Source: CAYVUI01 sp964454745
GTDB lineage: Bacteria; Planctomycetota; Phycisphaerae; Sedimentisphaerales; Anaerohalosphaeraceae
Direction of reading: 5' to 3'
DNA: 42,627 nucleotides
NCBI GenBank assembly: GCA_964454745.1
Contig: CAYVUI010000026.1
Span: forward strand, 1-42,627
A program made the translations under genes and the position numbers. The notes beneath the pieces were generated by a model. It was not told where the DNA came from. It searched no databases and saw only the letters and a program-made list of their open reading frames with translations. Of this stretch, positions 1 to 7,719 are shown one piece after another (the stretch's first letter is position 1; every line of letters starts with the position of its first letter).

Positions 1-377
1 TCGAGCACACCGTAGTGATTGGGTGCTATGCGGGTCTCGGCGAGGGTGTCCCAGGCGATGGAGCCGGCCAGGCGGTGGTACGAGGCCGATTTGCCGTTGG
101 CGTGCCAGGTACGAAGCTCGATGGATTCTTCCGCGGTGTTTTTGAAGTAAACGCGGATCAGGCCGCCGCGGTTGGGTTTTTCGTTTACGGGTTCGGTTAC
201 ACGCTCGGTTTCCCATTTGGCCGGGCGGTACCAGATCTGCTCGATTTTGAGAGGCAGGTCGGCGTTTAGCCAGCGCTCCCGCCGGGACTGCTCGTTAGAT
301 TCTTCCTCGGCAAAGAGGCCGGGGGTGAGCAGGAGCAGGAAAAGTTGGGAAACGATGTAAAGCCGGGCGGTTTTCAT
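1..377 (-). CDS. Exported protein of unknown function, N-terminal part (cut by left edge)
   Basis: The reverse strand is open from an ATG at 377 to the window edge, giving about 125 residues. A GGAG sits some 8 nt upstream of the start. The N-terminus (MKTARLYIVSQLFLLLLTPGLFA) is a good Sec signal peptide with likely cleavage after LFA. The mature part contains a beta-rich stretch (GGLIRVYFKN..., later HANGKSA) whose spacing resembles the start of the mature protein encoded divergently at 723, where GGTMFVFVRN and NG occur at matching distances. I infer a shared Ig-like N-terminal domain. The catalytic or main domain lies outside the window, so no function can be assigned. The two genes diverge from a 345-bp A+T-rich spacer. 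Confidence 0.75.
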   Translation of the reverse strand, partial: MKTARLYIVSQLFLLLLTPGLFAEEESNEQSRRERWLNADLPLKIEQIWYRPAKWETERVTEPVNEKPNRGGLIRVYFKNTAEESIELRTWHANGKSASYHRLAGSIAWDTLAETRIAPNHYGVL

Positions 378-722
378 GGTTTTTCTCCGGAATAAGCTGT
401 TGTTTGAAAGGAATATACCATTTTCACAGTATAGGTGCAATTAGATTGAAACTCTATTTTTAGCTAAAAAATGAGGGCTGTTCTTGTAAATCCCCAGTTT
501 CGTGTTGGATTTGCGAGGATAATTGGTGAAAAAGATAACTGCCCCCTTTGTTTTTGTGGTTTTTGGACCAATTATTTGTATTGATATTTTGTTTCCAAAT
601 GTTAATATAAGTAAAATACTGGCTTCGGAGGGCTGGGTGGTCGATATAAAGGGGGATTTTATGTCATTTTGCTCTTTTTCAGGGTGAAAGTAGGTAATTA
701 CTTGTTCGACGGAGGTTTTATG
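378..722. other. A+T-rich divergent intergenic region
   Basis: This 345-bp spacer separates two divergently transcribed exported-protein genes. It holds a possible sigma70 promoter for the rightward gene (annotated separately) and the ribosome-binding sites of both. No ORF of convincing character, tRNA or strong hairpin was seen. Confidence 0.6.
581..608 (+). promoter_or_regulatory. Possible sigma70 promoter for the dockerin protein gene
   Basis: TTGATA at 581-586 and TAATAT at 603-608 are separated by 16 bp, leaving a leader of about 105 nt before the start at 720/723. The region is A+T-rich, so a chance match is possible. Confidence 0.35.
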
Positions 723-3323
723 ATGTGTTCACGTGTTGTCAGATCGTTGTTTTTTGCCGCTTTAATTAGCCTTTTGTGCGTACCGGCTTTTTCCAATATC
801 GAGATATTCGATATCCGGTATCATCAATCTTTCAAGAGTGACGTTTTCGATGACAGCGGTGATAATGACGTCGGCGGGACGATGTTCGTTTTCGTTCGGA
901 ATAATGATACGCAGCCGCGTATTTTGACGAATGTGACGTTAAATGGTGCGACGTTGGATACGCTGGTGGGCAATGGCACGCTTGATTTCTGGCGTTACTG
1001 GCCGGATGTGATTCAGCCGGGGGAATATACGTGTATTACGGTGCGTGCGGGTGACAGCCCCCTCGCCCCCGGCGACAGTGTGACGGTTGGGGTGACCAGT
1101 TCAAGCGGGGCGTCGGACAGCGATACGGTAACCCTGCGGCATCCGCTGATCCGGATCGGGTCGATTATTCCCAGCCAGGACATGAAGACGGTGTACATTT
1201 ACATGGTCAACCGCGATACCGTGGATTACACCGTTAACGAAGTCTGGATGAATGAAGATGTAACCAGCCAATGTACCTTTGTTGGTTCGGCGACGGTCGG
1301 ACCCGAAGAGGTGAGTATTATCAAGGTTTCTTATACTGAGCCGATCGAGCCGATGGAATTTTTCATGGTCCGGGTTCGTGCGTTAAAGAGCGGCGCGGGC
1401 AACTGGTGGGTGGCGTGTCCGTACCGGATGCTGCCTGCGAGTATTCCGCTGGGTACCTGGTCGAGCTCGACCGGAGGAGACCTGGACCGTCAGGAGTACC
1501 TGCGGGCACAGTTTCGCAATGCGAATACCGGTGTCGATAATTTTTCTGAAATCTACGAGATGTACTACAATAATTACATCAAGGCGAACACGGGCAATGT
1601 CAATGCCGGGAATCTGGCGGCAAATATCGGCAACCCCGCAATTCTGTCCTNNNNNNNNNNGTTTCTCGGGGATGAGAAGGATAATTCGGATACGGAGCTG
1701 CTTGCGGTCGTAGCGGAAAACCAGCTCTGCTGGAATACCGATCCCACGCATCCGACGTATCATAACCTCGTGAAGAACAACCGTTTCTCGAAGTGGGGGA
1801 TGGTAACCGATGTGGTGGGCATGGACCATTATGTACAGTATGCTCCGAATATTCTCGGTTTCAATTCGGGTGATTTCGACGAGATACATGAATATATGCG
1901 GATTTTGAAGCTCGCGGTCGAGCCCAAGGTGATGTGGGTCTGGCCTCAGCTTGCTTCCGGCGTTTGGAGTGACCAACCCGATCCCTGGGGCGTTAATTAC
2001 CAGTTCTGGGCGCAGGTCATGCATGGCGGTAAAGGCTTTTTCTGGTTCGATATGGAACCAACGAACGAAGACGATTACCCGGATATCTATGCTGAGGCTT
2101 TTGATATCGCCCAGCAGTTCGAGCAGGTCCGCGGACTGGTGAATTATTCGGAGGCCGCGGATATCGTCACTGTCAATTCCGGCGATATTGTAACCCGCTG
2201 CCTGGTCAGTGAAGATGCTATCGTAGTGATCGTGCTTAACGATAATATCGACTATGGATTGTTTTACAGCAGCTACGATATCGACCCGACGTCGGGGTCG
2301 ATTACGGTTCCGGTTCCTTCCTGGATTCCTGTGGAGCAGGTCAAGCGGATTGAGCCGTCCGGCCCCGTGAACCAGGCTTTCAGCCAGGCGGGTCAGAACG
2401 TGACGATCAATTACAGTATTAATGAACAGTCGCTTGTGTATATCATCGGAAGAAATGATAACCAGCCGCCGACGAAGCCGAAGGGTTTGCATATTTCTCG
2501 GTTGCCGTCGAGCGGGGTGGTGCTCAGCTGGGACGATTCGTTCGATAATTACGGCGTACAGAGCTACCGCGTGTTCAAGAACGGTTCGGTCCTGGCGACA
2601 GTGCAAAAGCCGACGTATGAAGATTCGGCGGGCGGTACGAATGACTTGTACCAGGTTGAGGCGATCGATTCCGCCGGCAACCTGTCCGGTCCCTGCCGGC
2701 CCTACGGGCTTAACTTCCTCTATCTTGCCTTTGAACAGTATAATGACTGGGAAGGGCTGCTTTTCGATAACAATATTCTTAATCTGGAAACCAAAGACGG
2801 GATCATGCAGATGGACCTGCGAGGCAAGGCGTGGATTTACAGCCACCCGCTCGAGATCGATGCCGCCGGTTATCCTTATCTGCGTGTCGGCCTGGTGAAC
2901 CAGAGCAGTGATACGATCTGCCGTTTCGGCTGGATCACGAATCTGGATCCAAACTGGGATGTACAGAAATCCAACCGGATCAACACCGTGGCAAACAGCC
3001 CTGATCTGCAGGAATTTGTTGTGGATCTTTCAGATAAAGAACCGCTCTGGCAGGATACAATCACCCAGGTTCGCTTTGTGGTTGCCCAGAATGCCGTTTC
3101 GGGCAGCGTCGGGATTTCCTACCTGATCCTCCAGGGGCAGGACCCGAGTGTTCCCGGGGATGCCGACAGCAGCGGGCATGTGAATTATATGGACTACGCC
3201 CGGCTGGCGGAGAGCTTTATGCAGGTTGATGCGTATCCGCAGTGGAGCGAAGGCAACGTGGACGGCGATTATGATACGGATGTGGACGATGCGGAAGTGA
3301 TTGCTGAGGCGTGGCTGGATTAG
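723..3323 (+). CDS. Exported glycosidase-like multidomain protein with FN3 and C-terminal type I dockerin
   Basis: About 866 residues. GGAGG at 711-715 is 7 nt before ATG 723 and 4 nt before the tandem ATG 720; 723 has the better spacing. A signal peptide (SRVVRSLFFAALISLLCVPAFS) is followed by two beta-rich Ig-like stretches (about 20-240). A TIM-barrel-like region follows (about 250-500) with a FLGDEKD motif, resembling the GDEPD acid motif of some glycosidase-like barrels, and aromatic-rich strands (VMWVWPQL, GKGFFWFDMEP). Next are an FN3 domain (about 581-665), a beta-sandwich resembling a carbohydrate-binding module, and a type I dockerin (GDADSSGHVNYMDY... NVDGDYDTDVDDA). I infer action on polysaccharides at the cell surface or outside. 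Ten Ns at 1651-1660 interrupt the barrel just before the GDE motif. The reading frame continues across them, but the true length is unknown. Confidence 0.8.
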   Translation: MCSRVVRSLFFAALISLLCVPAFSNIEIFDIRYHQSFKSDVFDDSGDNDVGGTMFVFVRNNDTQPRILTNVTLNGATLDTLVGNGTLDFWRYWPDVIQPGEYTCITVRAGDSPLAPGDSVTVGVTSSSGASDSDTVTLRHPLIRIGSIIPSQDMKTVYIYMVNRDTVDYTVNEVWMNEDVTSQCTFVGSATVGPEEVSIIKVSYTEPIEPMEFFMVRVRALKSGAGNWWVACPYRMLPASIPLGTWSSSTGGDLDRQEYLRAQFRNANTGVDNFSEIYEMYYNNYIKANTGNVNAGNLAANIGNPAILSXXXXFLGDEKDNSDTELLAVVAENQLCWNTDPTHPTYHNLVKNNRFSKWGMVTDVVGMDHYVQYAPNILGFNSGDFDEIHEYMRILKLAVEPKVMWVWPQLASGVWSDQPDPWGVNYQFWAQVMHGGKGFFWFDMEPTNEDDYPDIYAEAFDIAQQFEQVRGLVNYSEAADIVTVNSGDIVTRCLVSEDAIVVIVLNDNIDYGLFYSSYDIDPTSGSITVPVPSWIPVEQVKRIEPSGPVNQAFSQAGQNVTINYSINEQSLVYIIGRNDNQPPTKPKGLHISRLPSSGVVLSWDDSFDNYGVQSYRVFKNGSVLATVQKPTYEDSAGGTNDLYQVEAIDSAGNLSGPCRPYGLNFLYLAFEQYNDWEGLLFDNNILNLETKDGIMQMDLRGKAWIYSHPLEIDAAGYPYLRVGLVNQSSDTICRFGWITNLDPNWDVQKSNRINTVANSPDLQEFVVDLSDKEPLWQDTITQVRFVVAQNAVSGSVGISYLILQGQDPSVPGDADSSGHVNYMDYARLAESFMQVDAYPQWSEGNVDGDYDTDVDDAEVIAEAWLD
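1651..1660. other. Assembly gap (10 N)
   Basis: Ten consecutive Ns lie inside the glycosidase-like gene. Both sides read in the same frame as one plausible protein if the gap is 3n+1 bases, so the frame may be real or set by the placeholder length. Confidence 0.95.
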
Positions 3324-3348
3324 GCCCGTGTAACTTTGATTGCGACAA

Positions 3349-3373
3349 GGCCGGGTTTTGCCCGGCCTTTTTT
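3349..3373 (+). terminator. Rho-independent terminator
   Basis: A perfect 7-bp G+C stem GGCCGGG/CCCGGCC with a TTTTG loop is followed by six Ts, 25 nt after the stop codon of the dockerin protein. Confidence 0.9.
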
Positions 3374-3385
3374 ATGCGCGTGATT

Positions 3386-3545
3386 AGAACTGGTTTCATA
3401 ACTCATTTGTGCTGAAAATTGCCCTTTTCCTCCCTGGTCAGCGTCGGTCTGCATCGACGCAGGGGGGCTATGCCTGCTTCGACCTCCTTGCCAGAGAGAG
3501 AAAGATCATATTTTACACCTGTAAAGCAGTTATGAAACCAGTTCT
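3386..3545. repeat. MITE-like element, copy 1 (160 bp, 18-bp terminal inverted repeats)
   Basis: The ends are AGAACTGGTTTCATAACT at 3386-3403 and its exact reverse complement at 3528-3545. A second copy of identical length lies at 37037-37196, with high identity along the whole length. No protein is encoded. Inside is a hairpin GCGTCG...CGACGC around 3441-3462. It sits between the terminator of the preceding gene and the small-protein/nucleotidyltransferase pair. The size, perfect ends and second copy fit a non-autonomous transposable element moved by an unseen transposase. Confidence 0.85.
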
Positions 3546-3622
3546 GGGGGAATTGACTGGTTTTTGCGGCGAATTCCGGTAGAATAGAGGGCGGATACGG
3601 AAAAGTAAGGATTTGCGATGTA

Positions 3623-3817
3623 ATGGAAAAACTGCACCCGGTACAACTGGAAATTTACCGCCGGATGACGCCCGAGCAGAAACTTCGGGAGTCAATTCGG
3701 CTGTATAAATCGGCCTGGCATCTCAAAGCAGCCTGGCTGCGTCAGCAGAATCCCAACTGGACGGAAGAACAGGTTCAGCAGGCGGTCAAGGAGAACTTCA
3801 TGAATGCAAGAACATGA
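3623..3817 (+). CDS. Small protein paired with a nucleotidyltransferase
   Basis: A 64-residue, charged, helical protein (HPVQLEIYRRMTPEQKLRES, then WLRQQNPNWTEEQVQQAV). I recognise the general pattern, RMTPEQKL followed by a Q-x-P-x-W(T/S)EEE segment and a C-terminal ART, from small proteins usually encoded directly before a nucleotidyltransferase; their function is not established to my knowledge. Its last 14 nt overlap the next gene in another frame, so the two are almost certainly co-translated. It could be the antitoxin or partner of that enzyme. No signal peptide or membrane segment is seen. The start is the only convincing ATG in frame; upstream Shine-Dalgarno pairing is weak. Confidence 0.7.
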   Translation: MEKLHPVQLEIYRRMTPEQKLRESIRLYKSAWHLKAAWLRQQNPNWTEEQVQQAVKENFMNART

Positions 3818-4370
3818 GCTTTTTTACATATTTGTGGATCGGCTTGAAAAGTTAAATATCCGTTATATGATTACCGGCTCGGTGGCGAGTATGCTTTACG
3901 GCGAGCCGCGTATGACGCATGACATTGATCTGATTATTGAGCTTGAGGCAGGTGACCTTGAAGCCTTTACCCATGCGTTCCCCTCAGACGCATTTTACTG
4001 CCCCGTGAAGGACGTGATTCGAACGGAGATCAATCGCGAAACCCGGGGACATTTTAATCTTATCCATCATGACAGCGGTTTTAAGGCGGATATTTATCCT
4101 GTAGGGCGAGATGAGATTCATCAATGGGCGATACAGAACCGACGGCGAGTCGAATCAGGCACATCAAAAGTCTGGCTCGCTCCTCCGGAATATGTGATTG
4201 TGCGAAAATTGCAGTATTACGCAGAGGGCGGCGGCGAAAAACATTTACGTGATATACGCTGCATGCTGGAAGTGTCGAGGGATAGTATCGATCATAAGCA
4301 ATTAACTGCCATGGTGCATCGTTATCATCTTCAGGATGCGTGGGGACGGTGCGGGGATGTCATGCCTTGA
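3804..4370 (+). CDS. Nucleotidyltransferase of the AbiEii/MNT-like superfamily
   Basis: 188 residues. Residues about 20-45 read YMITGSVASMLYGEPRMTHDIDLII, which is the Pol-beta-type nucleotidyltransferase signature: GS motif, then a DxD pair in DIDLI that binds the metal. A later segment (FKADIYPVGRD) supplies the likely third acidic residue. The C-terminal part (APPEYVIVRKLQYYAEGGGEKHLRDI) is typical of this superfamily, which includes AbiEii and MNT toxins that transfer nucleotides to tRNA or partner proteins. AAGGAG at 3788-3793 precedes ATG 3804. It overlaps the small-protein gene by 14 nt and its tail overlaps the convergent phosphatase gene by 11 nt. A toxin or defence role is inferred; substrate is unknown. 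Confidence 0.8.
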   Translation: MQEHELFYIFVDRLEKLNIRYMITGSVASMLYGEPRMTHDIDLIIELEAGDLEAFTHAFPSDAFYCPVKDVIRTEINRETRGHFNLIHHDSGFKADIYPVGRDEIHQWAIQNRRRVESGTSKVWLAPPEYVIVRKLQYYAEGGGEKHLRDIRCMLEVSRDSIDHKQLTAMVHRYHLQDAWGRCGDVMP

Positions 4371-5985
4371 GGGATTCGGAATTTGTGCCGGATGGATTGG
4401 GGATGCTTGCGGGGGCGGTGTACTGCATGGCCAGTAGGGTCCAGTCATCGGTTTGTTCCCTTTGGGCGGCATAGTCTTTGAGTGTGCAGGCGAGGGTGTC
4501 GATGAGGTCATCGGCTTTGCATGAGGAGAACGAGGCGGCCAGGGCGTAAAGGCGGTCGGTCTCGAAGGGTACGCGGTCAATGTTTTCGGTATCGGTGACG
4601 CCGTCGGAGGCGAAGAGGATGGTGTCGCCGGGCTGGAGATGGTGTACAGCAACTTGGGTTTCAATGCGGGCCTTGACGCCGAGCAGCAGGTTCCTAGACT
4701 GGTCGAGCGTGATTGGGTCCTGGTGGGCGTCGGCACTGATCAATAGCGGCAGCGGGGCGTGGCCCATGTTGAAGTAATGGAGTTTGCCGGTTTCGATGTT
4801 AAAGTGGGCAATGAATGCCGCGGCGAAGCTGTCGGCCGGGGTCAGGCGATAGAGGTTGGTGTTGAGGTTTTCGATGAGCTGAGTGATCTCTGTGGGGTTG
4901 TCCTTATAGGCCTGGAAGGTGGTTTTGATGATCGCAGTGACCAGTGCGGCGGAAAGGCCGTGTCCGCTGGCGTCGCAGAAGATGGTGATCAGGGAGTTGT
5001 CATCAATTTGTGCAGTATCGAAATAGTCGCCGCCAATCTCTTCACGGGGCTTAAAGTAGTGTGCCCACTTAAGGTTCTCGGAAAAGGGCATATCCGCCAT
5101 ACGCGGGAGGAGTTTTTTCTGGATGGACTGGGCGCGTTTCATATCGGCTTTGATCTGCTTGAGGGAATCGGAAAGCTGCTTGTTGGCCAGTTCGAGGCGG
5201 AAGGTGGCTTCTTCGTTGTCGTATTCAATACTGCCGACGACAAGAAAGAAGAGGTAAGTGATGGCGATGATTGTGGTTGCTTCGATGCTGGTGGCCAGAA
5301 GGAGATAGTAGTTCTGGGCAAAAATGGAATAAAGGATGGGGGTGGTGCAGGTGACCGCGGCAACGATGAGTGTGTATTTGGGCGCGGCGCGGAACAGGGC
5401 ACGGTGGTCATGGAAGTCACGATGGATCTTTTCGAACCATTTGACAAATTTGGAAAAATTCAGCAGGCAGTAGGAATACTCCACGATGAGGCTTTCATTG
5501 TGGATGCGGGTTTTGGTGCAGGCGAAGTGGATGCCGGCTTTCTGTCGGATGGGTTGATCGAGTGCTTTTCCGGGGTGGAAAACGGCTCTTTTGTTTGCGT
5601 GCAGGTACGTCAGGATGTCGGAGACCTGGTTGTTTTCGAGCCGGATATTGAATATCAGGGTTGTCAGGCCGGCTTGGGCGAGAAACTTCCAGAGGTTTGG
5701 GTATTCTTTGAGCGGATCGGGCGGCTGGATGACGGGGCCGAAACGGAGGAACTTGATCTCGGCCTCGGGGGTGAGCTTGATGATGATGTGGGACTGGTTC
5801 TGTTCTTTGGCAGCGGGAGCAAGGGAGAATTCAAAATCCCAGGCGAAACGGAAAATTTCTTTGTAGAGGGGGGTACTGCTGTTTTTGAGGGTGATAAGCC
5901 GGGTTTTGATGATTGTCCATGGCTTTAACAGGGAGGCTGTAGGGCTGGTATCCGCGGGGTCTGGATGTACATTCTGTTTGTTCAT
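4360..5985 (-). CDS. Membrane-anchored PP2C/SpoIIE-type serine phosphatase (RsbU-like)
   Basis: 541 residues. An N-terminal region of about 200 residues of no recognised family is followed by two membrane segments (about 204-222 and 226-251), a coiled-coil linker (about 255-290, ending AQSIQKKLLPRM) and a PP2C/SpoIIE domain to about 530. Metal-binding motifs are intact: GGDYFD at 318-323, CDASGHG at 337-343, FASDGVTD, and DDWTLL near the end. Such enzymes dephosphorylate anti-sigma-factor antagonists in partner-switching pathways and respond to signals through their N-terminal part. No partner kinase or STAS protein is encoded nearby, so the target is unknown. GAAAGAG lies before the ATG. It is transcribed divergently from the rRNA methyltransferase. 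Confidence 0.88.
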   Translation of the reverse strand: MNKQNVHPDPADTSPTASLLKPWTIIKTRLITLKNSSTPLYKEIFRFAWDFEFSLAPAAKEQNQSHIIIKLTPEAEIKFLRFGPVIQPPDPLKEYPNLWKFLAQAGLTTLIFNIRLENNQVSDILTYLHANKRAVFHPGKALDQPIRQKAGIHFACTKTRIHNESLIVEYSYCLLNFSKFVKWFEKIHRDFHDHRALFRAAPKYTLIVAAVTCTTPILYSIFAQNYYLLLATSIEATTIIAITYLFFLVVGSIEYDNEEATFRLELANKQLSDSLKQIKADMKRAQSIQKKLLPRMADMPFSENLKWAHYFKPREEIGGDYFDTAQIDDNSLITIFCDASGHGLSAALVTAIIKTTFQAYKDNPTEITQLIENLNTNLYRLTPADSFAAAFIAHFNIETGKLHYFNMGHAPLPLLISADAHQDPITLDQSRNLLLGVKARIETQVAVHHLQPGDTILFASDGVTDTENIDRVPFETDRLYALAASFSSCKADDLIDTLACTLKDYAAQREQTDDWTLLAMQYTAPASIPNPSGTNSESLKA

Positions 5986-6077
5986 TCATAACTCTTTCAA
6001 TGTCTCCATTATACGAGTAGAATGCCGCTTGTTGCGAAAAAATATGACGGATTTATGCATTTTCGGGAAAAATCGAC

Positions 6078-7274
6078 GTGGCGGATCTACATAGTGGTAA
6101 ATATTATGCTAAGGGGCCTATTTTGGTGACCTGCGGACGGGGGCTTTCGGGTTATTTGGCCAAGGAAGCGGCGGCCCTTGGGTTTGAGGCGGGCGAGATT
6201 CGTGAAAACGGTGTGCGGCTGGAAGGGAGCCTGGCGGATTGCGAGAAGCTTAACCTGTGTTTGAGGACGGCGACGAATGTGCTTTTTGAGGCGGGGCGGT
6301 TTTCTTGTGATAGTGCCGATGCGCTTTATGAGGCGGTTCAGTTGATTGCCTGGGAAGAGTATATCCCCTGTGATGAGTACTTGAGTGTGGTTTCGCGGGT
6401 GGATACGCCGTGCATTGATAACAGCATGTTCGCCAGTTTGAAGGTAAAAGACGCGATTGTTGACCGGATTGCGGACAAAGAGGGCCAGCGGCCGGACAGC
6501 GGACCCAACCGGGATAATGTGGTGGTGCAGTTGTATTGGAAGGGGCCGGAGGTTCGTATCTATATTAATACATCCGGGCAAAAGGCCAGCGACCGGGGAT
6601 ACCGTAAGATTCCGTTTGAGGCACCAATGCGGGAGAGCCTTGCGGCGGGGGTGGTCCTGGCGACAGAATATGACGGTAAAGGGGTGTTTTTAAACCCGAT
6701 GTGCGGCAGCGGAACTTTGGCCATCGAGGCGGCACTGATTGCAAGCGGAAGGGCGCCGGGGCTGACAAGGCTGAATTTCGGATTTGAGCATTTGAAGGGA
6801 TTTGACGGGGAGAAATTTCGGGCGTTACGGGATTCGCTGGTCAAGGAATCGAAAAAATGGCGGTCGAAGCGGAAAATCGGGCGGATTCTGGCCAGTGACC
6901 ATGACGCTGAGGCGATTGAGGCGGCGAAAAAGAACGCCCAGACCGCGGGGGTTGAGCACATGATCGAGTTTTCGGTCTGTGATTTTGCGGATTGCATTGT
7001 GCCCGAGGAGGGGGGAGTTGTGGTGATGAACCCGGAATACGGGATGCGGCTGGGGGATATTCAGGGACTGGAAAATCTTTACAAGCGAATGGGGGATTTC
7101 TTTAAACAGCGATGTGCGGGATATACAGGGTACATATTTACTGGAAACATGCAACTCAGCAAGAAGATCGGGCTGCGTACGAACCGGCGCGAGGTGTTTT
7201 ACAATGGGGATATTGAATGCCGGCTGCTCAGGTATGAGTTGTATTCCGGGACGCGGAAGGACAAGGGGACATAA
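6078..7274 (+). CDS. THUMP-domain class I SAM-dependent rRNA methyltransferase (RlmL N-terminal type)
   Basis: 398 residues from a GTG start. The N-terminal half (about 15-165) matches the ferredoxin-like/THUMP region of bacterial 23S rRNA guanine-N2 methyltransferases, including TRGLSGYL-like text near the start (VTCGRGLSGYLAKEAA) and RVYINTSGQKASDRGYR before the catalytic domain. The catalytic half has the SAM motif NPMCGSGTLAIEAAL and, at about 313-317, NPEYG in place of the canonical (N/D)PPYG. The family methylates a guanine in 23S rRNA. E. coli RlmL is fused to an RlmK module; here only the RlmL-like part is present, as in many non-gammaproteobacteria. The Shine-Dalgarno is weak. The stop codon runs directly into the hairpin at 7279. 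Confidence 0.85.
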   Translation: MADLHSGKYYAKGPILVTCGRGLSGYLAKEAAALGFEAGEIRENGVRLEGSLADCEKLNLCLRTATNVLFEAGRFSCDSADALYEAVQLIAWEEYIPCDEYLSVVSRVDTPCIDNSMFASLKVKDAIVDRIADKEGQRPDSGPNRDNVVVQLYWKGPEVRIYINTSGQKASDRGYRKIPFEAPMRESLAAGVVLATEYDGKGVFLNPMCGSGTLAIEAALIASGRAPGLTRLNFGFEHLKGFDGEKFRALRDSLVKESKKWRSKRKIGRILASDHDAEAIEAAKKNAQTAGVEHMIEFSVCDFADCIVPEEGGVVVMNPEYGMRLGDIQGLENLYKRMGDFFKQRCAGYTGYIFTGNMQLSKKIGLRTNRREVFYNGDIECRLLRYELYSGTRKDKGT

Positions 7275-7305
7275 AAAAGCCGCGTTTTTGAGGTAAAAAC
7301 GCGGC
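7273..7305 (-). terminator. Strong hairpin with T-tract on the minus strand
   Basis: An 11-bp perfect stem (7279-7289 with 7295-7305, GCCGCGTTTTT type, 5-nt loop) is flanked on its left by six As, which are a T-tract for leftward transcription. Rightward there is no T-tract. It therefore looks like the end of a minus-strand transcript, although it also follows the stop codon of the methyltransferase gene. Confidence 0.65.
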
Positions 7306-7556
7306 CAGGTACAGTTATGCGAGTCCACGGCGTATTGGAGGGCTCTAAAGCGTGGTAGAGCCTTGTGCTGTATACGAGAAAAAGTGCAGGATCAGCTTAC
7401 AGCAACAGGACGATCTGCTGTGTTCGGCTCCATCAACAATGTTTCAACATTGCCTGCTTCGCCGGCCTTGCATCTCGCCTATTGTGTCGGCACTGAATCC
7501 ATCATTTTTCAGCGGAAAAAGCACTTGCCGATTTCGCCTAAATTGCCCTTAAAAAA
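7273..7556 (-). ncRNA. Candidate structured RNA or repeat element ending at the terminator
   Basis: No protein-like ORF fills 7275-7807. Read leftward, this stretch contains successive stem-loops: TGCCGA/TCGGCA arms at 7526-7531 and 7487-7492, CAATGT/ACATTG at 7437-7442 and 7447-7452, ACAGCA/TGCTGT at 7399-7404 and 7416-7421, GGCTCTA/TAGAGCC at 7341-7347 and 7356-7362, then the terminator hairpin. It matches no RNA family I can recognise: it lacks the conserved cores of SRP RNA, RNase P RNA and tmRNA. Its central part shares a core with the two MITE-like elements, so it may instead be a larger repeat. The 5' end is not defined. Confidence 0.35.
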
Positions 7557-7719
7557 TCTTACATCTCATTTTATGGGTCTTACATAATCATAGACGTGCA
7601 TTGTTACCGTTTCATTACGGGAATATTTCAAGTTTTATACTTTTTTTCTCTATAATGAGAATTCGAAAGTTCGGCAGATCTGTAAGTGGACATAGAGATT
7701 AGCCGGTAGAAATAAACTC
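7557..7719. other. A+T-rich spacer without recognisable features
   Basis: Between the RNA-like element and the promoter at 7720 I see no gene and no strong inverted repeat. Confidence 0.5.

Noticed and set aside
1383..2846. 487-codon minus-strand frame opposite the dockerin protein gene
   Set aside because: It crosses the N gap and shows no recognisable family; the plus strand has FN3 and dockerin domains.
4759..5928. 389-codon open frame on the plus strand opposite the phosphatase gene
   Set aside because: Gly/Asp/Val-rich text with no domains; the minus-strand frame has intact PP2C motifs and membrane helices.
7273..7556. tmRNA, RNase P RNA, SRP RNA or 6S RNA
   Set aside because: No tRNA-like ends or conserved cores of the first three; 6S RNA would need one long rod with a central bubble, which I could not fold by eye.
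7352..7587. Short plus-strand ORFs over the RNA-like element
   Set aside because: Their text is not protein-like, and the DNA is better explained by stem-loops and the MITE-related core.
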